DNA from: Arthrobacter livingstonensis
GTDB lineage: Bacteria; Actinomycetota; Actinomycetes; Actinomycetales; Micrococcaceae
NCBI RefSeq assembly: GCF_003219815.1
Contig: NZ_QJVD01000027.1
Coordinates: 1-47,200, forward strand
Direction of reading: 5' to 3'
Length of the DNA stretch: 47,200 bases
The notes beneath the pieces are model-generated. The model saw only the letters and a program-made list of their open reading frames with translations. It had not been told where the DNA came from and searched no databases. The translations under genes and the position numbers were made by a program. The first letter of the stretch is position 1. Each line of letters begins with the position of its first letter. Below, one piece after another: positions 43,852 to 47,200 of this stretch.

Positions 43852-44157
43852 TTAGACGCTGACGCCGAACCAGCCCATGGCGGTCTTGTAGAAGAGCGGA
43901 ACAATTAAGATGATGCCGCTGGCGACGGCCAGGCCGCAGAAACCGAAGCACACCCAGGAGCCCCACTTTGCGGCCGTATTGATCCTGGCGGTGTCGTCGC
44001 CGCTGACGGCGGTGAGACGGACGCCCAGTGAGTACATCACGACGACGAAGCCCGCGCCGACGAGCGTGACGACGGCCACCACGATGAATCCCCTCCAGTC
44101 GATCACCGCCGTGTTGGCAGTCTTGGCGGCGAGGTTGGCAATGGTTGCAAACTGCAT
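43852..44157 (-). CDS. Small membrane protein downstream of pit
   Basis: I do not recognise a named family for this 101-aa protein. It has two long hydrophobic segments, at about residues 23-44 (GFIVVAVVTLVGAGFVVVMYSL) and 68-92 (WVCFGFCGLAVASGIILIVPLFY), separated by a polar stretch TAVSGDDTARINTAAKW. Its ATG overlaps the pit stop (TAATG), so it is translated with the phosphate transporter and may be an accessory subunit or regulator of Pit. A similar short gene follows pit in related actinobacteria as far as I recall, but I could not check. Confidence 0.78.
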   Translation of the reverse strand: MQFATIANLAAKTANTAVIDWRGFIVVAVVTLVGAGFVVVMYSLGVRLTAVSGDDTARINTAAKWGSWVCFGFCGLAVASGIILIVPLFYKTAMGWFGVSV

Positions 44158-45530
44158 TATTTAACCTTCTTACTGCTTTGCTTTTTGCCGCCCTTGGGCG
44201 CTTCGGCAGCCTTGGTCATGGCCTTAAGAACCGCGGTGTCAGCCTGGTCGAGGGCTGCCTGGGCTCTGGCACGGACATCGGCGGTCTCGGCGGCGCGCTT
44301 GGCAGCCTTTGCCGCGAGCTTCTCCGCGGCGCGGACCTGGGCAGCCAGGCGCTCGCGCTCCTTCTTACTCGGGATGTGGAGGGCCTCGCCCACAGCGTCG
44401 ACGTCGCTGATGGCGTTGTTGTGGTCCACAGTCTCACGCTGGGACAAGTAGAACATGACCAGGATGGCACCCAGCCCCAGGACGGCGACAATGACGATTC
44501 CCACGGTGCCGGTGCGGATCAGTAGTGCGGCGAGTCCGCCGACGACCGCCGCGGCCGGCAGGGTGAAAAGCCAGCCGAGGCTGATCTTGCCAATAGCGCC
44601 CCAGCGGACAGTGGAACCCTTGCGGCCCAGGCCGGAACCGATCACGGAGCCGGACGCGACGTGGGTGGTGGATAGCGCGAAGCCGAGGTGGCTTGAGGCC
44701 AGGATGGCGGCCGCGGTGCTGGTTTCTGCCGCGAAGCCCTGGGCGGGCTTGACGTCGGTCAGTCCGGATCCCAGGGTGCGGATGATGCGCCAGCCGCCGG
44801 CGTATGTTCCGCCGGCAATGGCCAGGGCACAGGCCGTGATGACCCAGATGTGGGGCCCGGTGCCTGGAGCCTGCAGCTGGGAGGCGATCAACACCAAGGT
44901 GATGACACCCATGGTCTTCTGGGCGTCGTTGGTGCCGTGCGCCAGGGCAACGAGGGAGGAGCTGAAGACCTGCCCGCGGCGGAAGCCGCCGCGTTTTTGG
45001 GTCAGCTTGTCACCGGAGTCCGGGTCTGAGCGGCGGGTGATGCCGTAGGCCATCTTGGTGCACAGGTACGCCACACCGCCGGCAACGGCGGGGGCCAGCA
45101 GCGCCGGGAAAATCACCTTGGACAGGACCACCAGGAAGTTCACGGCGCCGAAGGACCAGGTGCCGACGATGGCGGCACCGATCAGGCCGCCAAAAAGTGC
45201 GTGCGATGAGCTGGAGGGCAGCCCCAGGAGCCACGTGAACAGATTCCACAACACTGCGCCCATGAGTCCGGCAAAGATCATCTCCGGGGTGATCGCAACA
45301 CCGCCCGGACCCTCGTTGATGATGCCCCCGGAGATGGTCTTGGCGACTTCCGTCGAGAGGAAGGCACCCACCAGGTTCAAGATGGCGGCGAGTGCCACAG
45401 CCGTTTTGGGCTTGATGGCACCGGTGGCAATGGGGGTTGCCATTGCGTTGGCCGTGTCATGAAATCCATTTGTAAAATCAAAAAAAAGGGCCAGTGCTAT
45501 GACAAGCACGACCATGAAGGTGAGATCCAC
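44157..45530 (-). CDS. pit: Low-affinity inorganic phosphate transporter, Pit family
   Basis: The 457-aa membrane protein has the two inverted Pit/PiT repeats with their signatures FDFTNGFHDTANAMATPIATGAI (18-40) and SSSLVALAHGTNDAQKTMGVI near 200, each containing the G-x-(N/H)-D core. It should import phosphate, often as a metal-phosphate complex, with protons. The C-terminal 80 residues form a long charged Ala/Lys/Arg-rich cytoplasmic tail (ERLAAQVRAAEKLAAKAAKR), probably a coiled coil. The start may be GTG 45530 or ATG 45515; neither has a clear ribosome binding site. It is first in a two-gene unit. Confidence 0.93.
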   Translation of the reverse strand: MDLTFMVVLVIALALFFDFTNGFHDTANAMATPIATGAIKPKTAVALAAILNLVGAFLSTEVAKTISGGIINEGPGGVAITPEMIFAGLMGAVLWNLFTWLLGLPSSSSHALFGGLIGAAIVGTWSFGAVNFLVVLSKVIFPALLAPAVAGGVAYLCTKMAYGITRRSDPDSGDKLTQKRGGFRRGQVFSSSLVALAHGTNDAQKTMGVITLVLIASQLQAPGTGPHIWVITACALAIAGGTYAGGWRIIRTLGSGLTDVKPAQGFAAETSTAAAILASSHLGFALSTTHVASGSVIGSGLGRKGSTVRWGAIGKISLGWLFTLPAAAVVGGLAALLIRTGTVGIVIVAVLGLGAILVMFYLSQRETVDHNNAISDVDAVGEALHIPSKKERERLAAQVRAAEKLAAKAAKRAAETADVRARAQAALDQADTAVLKAMTKAAEAPKGGKKQSSKKVK

Positions 45531-45825
45531 CCGCGATCCATTTCTGTTGGGGGCAAAAGCGAAACTGCAAAGAGTCTAGTCGGACTAGGCCCTTAGCGGC
45601 ATTGCGGGCACTTGGCACACGTGGGCCATGGAGCGACCCAACCTTTACGATCCTACGATGATTCTCTCCATTGATATTGCAGCGTTGCCCGCATGCGCGT
45701 CCACTTGCCCGGGCTGCCCATGGACGGGCTGCCCGGGCTAGGCTTCATGGCACTGGACGTTTCTCCCGCCCCCATATCGGGGGCGTGGAGGCGTTCGGTC
45801 CGGGCTGAAGGATGGTTGGTGTGTT
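45531..45825. promoter_or_regulatory. Divergent pit-pirin intergenic region with palindromes
   Basis: These 295 bp hold no convincing gene. They contain CTAGTC-G-GACTAG (45576-45588), 46 bp upstream of pit, and a pair of CCCGGGC palindromes within a direct repeat near 45706-45738. A hairpin CGCCCCC-ATATC-GGGGGCG (45767-45785) lies about 40 bp before the pirin start. The first and last are candidate operator and leader hairpin; the role is unproven. Confidence 0.4.
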
Positions 45826-46809
45826 GTGAGCAACTTGGAATCCGAACCGCAGGAACTGGTTTGCCCCAGCAGTCCGGGCACCGTGGAGGTGCTGGAACCG
45901 CGGCTGGTGCCGCTGGGCGGACCGCGGGCCATGACCGTGCGGAGGACCCTGCCGCAGCGCCAGCGCTCGCTCGTCGGTGCCTGGTGCTTCGTTGACCACT
46001 ACGGTCCCGACGACGTCGCCGGCACCGGCGGCATGTCGGTACCGCCGCATCCACATACCGGCCTGCAAACGGTCAGTTGGCTGTTTACCGGCGAAATTGA
46101 GCATGCGGACAGTGCTGGATATCACGCCATGGTGCGCCCCGGGGAACTGAATTTGATGACTGCCGGGCGCGGCATCAGCCACTCCGAGTACTCGACGCCC
46201 ACCACTACCGTGCTGCATGGTGCCCAGCTCTGGGTGGCGCTGCCGGACGGCGCGCGCTTCATGGCGCCGACGTTTGAACACTACCGGCCGGCGCCGGTCA
46301 CCCTTCCCGGAGCCACGCTGAGCGTCTTCCTGGGCGCGCTGGCCGGGGAGGAGTCACCCGTGGTGACCCATACGCCGCTTTTGGGTGCTGAATTGATGCT
46401 CGACGCCGGTGCTTCGCTCACGCTTGAACTGGATCCGGCATTTGAACACGGATTCCTGGTGGATTCCGGTTCTGTTGCCGTGGCCGGGCAGCCGCTCCGA
46501 TTTGGCGAGTTGGGATACGTGGGGCCGGGACGTCCCGGCGTGACGCTAGTGGCCGGACCGGAACCCGTGCGGTTGCTCCTGATTGGTGGGACTCCCCTGG
46601 GTGAGTCCATTGTCATGTGGTGGAACTTTGTGGGCCGCTCTCATGAGGAAATTGTTGGATTTCGCGACGCCTGGCAGGCGGAGATTGCTGCCGCAGGGCC
46701 CCACAGTAACGTGCAGCGGTTCGGCCTGCCCGATCACCAAGCTGATCCACCTCTCCCGGCGCCGACACTTCCTACGGTCAAGCTTCGTCCCCGAACCAAT
46801 CCGAACTGA
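45826..46809 (+). CDS. Pirin-family protein
   Basis: The 327-aa bicupin protein has the pirin signature WCFVDHYGPDDVAGTGGMSVPPHPHTGLQTVSWL around residues 53-86; only part is quoted in family patterns as H-P-H-T-G-L. A second metal-site part, GRGISHSEYS, is near 115. The two His and further His/Glu ligands bind iron. A C-terminal cupin domain follows (VSVFLGAL; FVGRSHEEIVGFRDAWQ). Some bacterial pirins have quercetinase activity, others regulate metabolism; the role here is unknown. GTG 45826 starts it; GAAGG lies rather far upstream. The 191 bp after it (46810-47000) show no feature I can name. Confidence 0.9.
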   Translation: MSNLESEPQELVCPSSPGTVEVLEPRLVPLGGPRAMTVRRTLPQRQRSLVGAWCFVDHYGPDDVAGTGGMSVPPHPHTGLQTVSWLFTGEIEHADSAGYHAMVRPGELNLMTAGRGISHSEYSTPTTTVLHGAQLWVALPDGARFMAPTFEHYRPAPVTLPGATLSVFLGALAGEESPVVTHTPLLGAELMLDAGASLTLELDPAFEHGFLVDSGSVAVAGQPLRFGELGYVGPGRPGVTLVAGPEPVRLLLIGGTPLGESIVMWWNFVGRSHEEIVGFRDAWQAEIAAAGPHSNVQRFGLPDHQADPPLPAPTLPTVKLRPRTNPN

Positions 46810-47000
46810 TCCGGGCCCGGCAACCGGTGGCGTGGAGTGGCAGGCCCTGCGTTGTGCGCCGCATTCATTGACGGTGGTCTTCTTTGAAGGTGGTAACGCC
46901 TGTCAGGACCGGTGGTCGATCCCTGTCTGCCCCTACCGCGCGCCTTGCCTTGGCAACCTGCTGTCGAGACCCGTTGGGACCTGGTGTGCTGCGAACGTTG

Positions 47001-47200
47001 TCAGTGGTCTTCGTTGGTGTGGGGCTTGATGTTGTATTCGATGAGGTTTTCGAGCGGGCTGTGGCTTCGGTCGAACCGGGATGCTGCCATGCCCGCCGCC
47101 CGGGCGCCTGGCGCCGTTCCCGCCGCCGCGCCGGTCCCCAGGCCTGCTGTCGTGTTGTTGCGGTGGTCGAGTTGTTGGGTGAGGTGTTTTTTGAGCCATT
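47001..47200 (-). CDS. C-terminal fragment of an unidentified protein (5' end outside window)
   Basis: A minus-strand frame enters at the right edge and ends with TGA at 47001-47003, giving 65 residues. It begins WLKKHLTQQLDHRNNT, has an Ala/Gly-rich stretch, and ends SPLENLIEYNIKPHTNEDH. This frame is more protein-like than the Pro/Arg-rich alternative frame over the same DNA. The tail is weakly reminiscent of the variable ends of DUF222/HNH endonuclease-like proteins, which are abundant in Arthrobacter relatives, but I cannot identify it. No ribosome binding site or start is in view. Confidence 0.5.
   Translation of the reverse strand, partial: WLKKHLTQQLDHRNNTTAGLGTGAAAGTAPGARAAGMAASRFDRSHSPLENLIEYNIKPHTNEDH

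Noticed and set aside
45693-45995. A possible 100-codon gene before pirin
   Set aside because: It overlaps the pirin start region, has no family resemblance, and its codons come from the palindromic leader.
46933-47199. Pro/Arg/His-rich 88-codon frame at the right edge
   Set aside because: An overlapping minus-strand frame ending at 47001 gives a more protein-like sequence; this one looks like its out-of-frame shadow.

Overview
This 47.2 kb window is chromosomal DNA of a high-GC actinobacterium, most like Arthrobacter or a relative in the Micrococcaceae. The signs are an opcA/pgl pair behind zwf, the uvrC-rapZ-yvcK-whiA block joined to gap-pgk-tpiA-secG, rpsA-coaE-uvrB near polA, a dephospho-CoA kinase fused to a UPF0157 domain, frequent GTG starts, and many genes that look leaderless. 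Genus is an inference. I see no rRNA, tRNA, CRISPR array, prophage or complete insertion sequence.

Layout. 1-1851: end of zwf, then opcA and pgl with overlapping start/stop codons (oxidative pentose phosphate pathway). 2048-2389: a YCII-like protein behind its own palindromic promoter. 2460-12222 (minus strand, transcribed right to left): uvrC, rapZ, yvcK, whiA, then sodA, then gap, pgk, tpiA, secG. 12421-13828: HAD phosphatase and 1-acyl-glycerol-3-phosphate acyltransferase-like protein. 13982-16876: uvrA with a LexA-type box. 17082-21141: a heterodimeric ABC exporter with a GntR regulator. 21347-22873: PIG-L deacetylase and a Tam-like methyltransferase. 22917-26609: Ski2-like helicase and zinc alcohol dehydrogenase. 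26651-28009: MHS-family transporter. 28258-30128: GNAT acetyltransferase and proline iminopeptidase. 30195-36688: uvrB, a small membrane protein, coaE, a YigZ/IMPACT protein, a hypothetical protein and rpsA. 36932-40423: FetB-like permease, type II NADH dehydrogenase, Eis-like acetyltransferase. 40474-43693: polA and a hotdog thioesterase. 43852-46809: small membrane protein, Pit phosphate transporter, pirin. The right edge holds the C-terminus of an unidentified minus-strand protein.

How the genes work together. Central carbon metabolism (zwf/opcA/pgl and gap/pgk/tpiA) sits next to YvcK and RapZ, which link carbon state to envelope metabolism in other bacteria. All three nucleotide excision repair subunits (UvrA, UvrB, UvrC) and DNA polymerase I, which fills the repair gap, lie within 33 kb.

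The most unusual signal is a family of about 55-80 bp GC-rich repeats. At five loci they begin exactly at the base after a stop codon, always with TCCCCA, and run to a TGGGCCCA palindrome. Their hairpin stems differ in sequence but stay paired. Non-Watson-Crick pairs are all G-U when read on the strand antisense to the anchored gene. One further copy is not attached to any gene and carries GAA where the others have a stop codon, so the stop codon may be part of the element.
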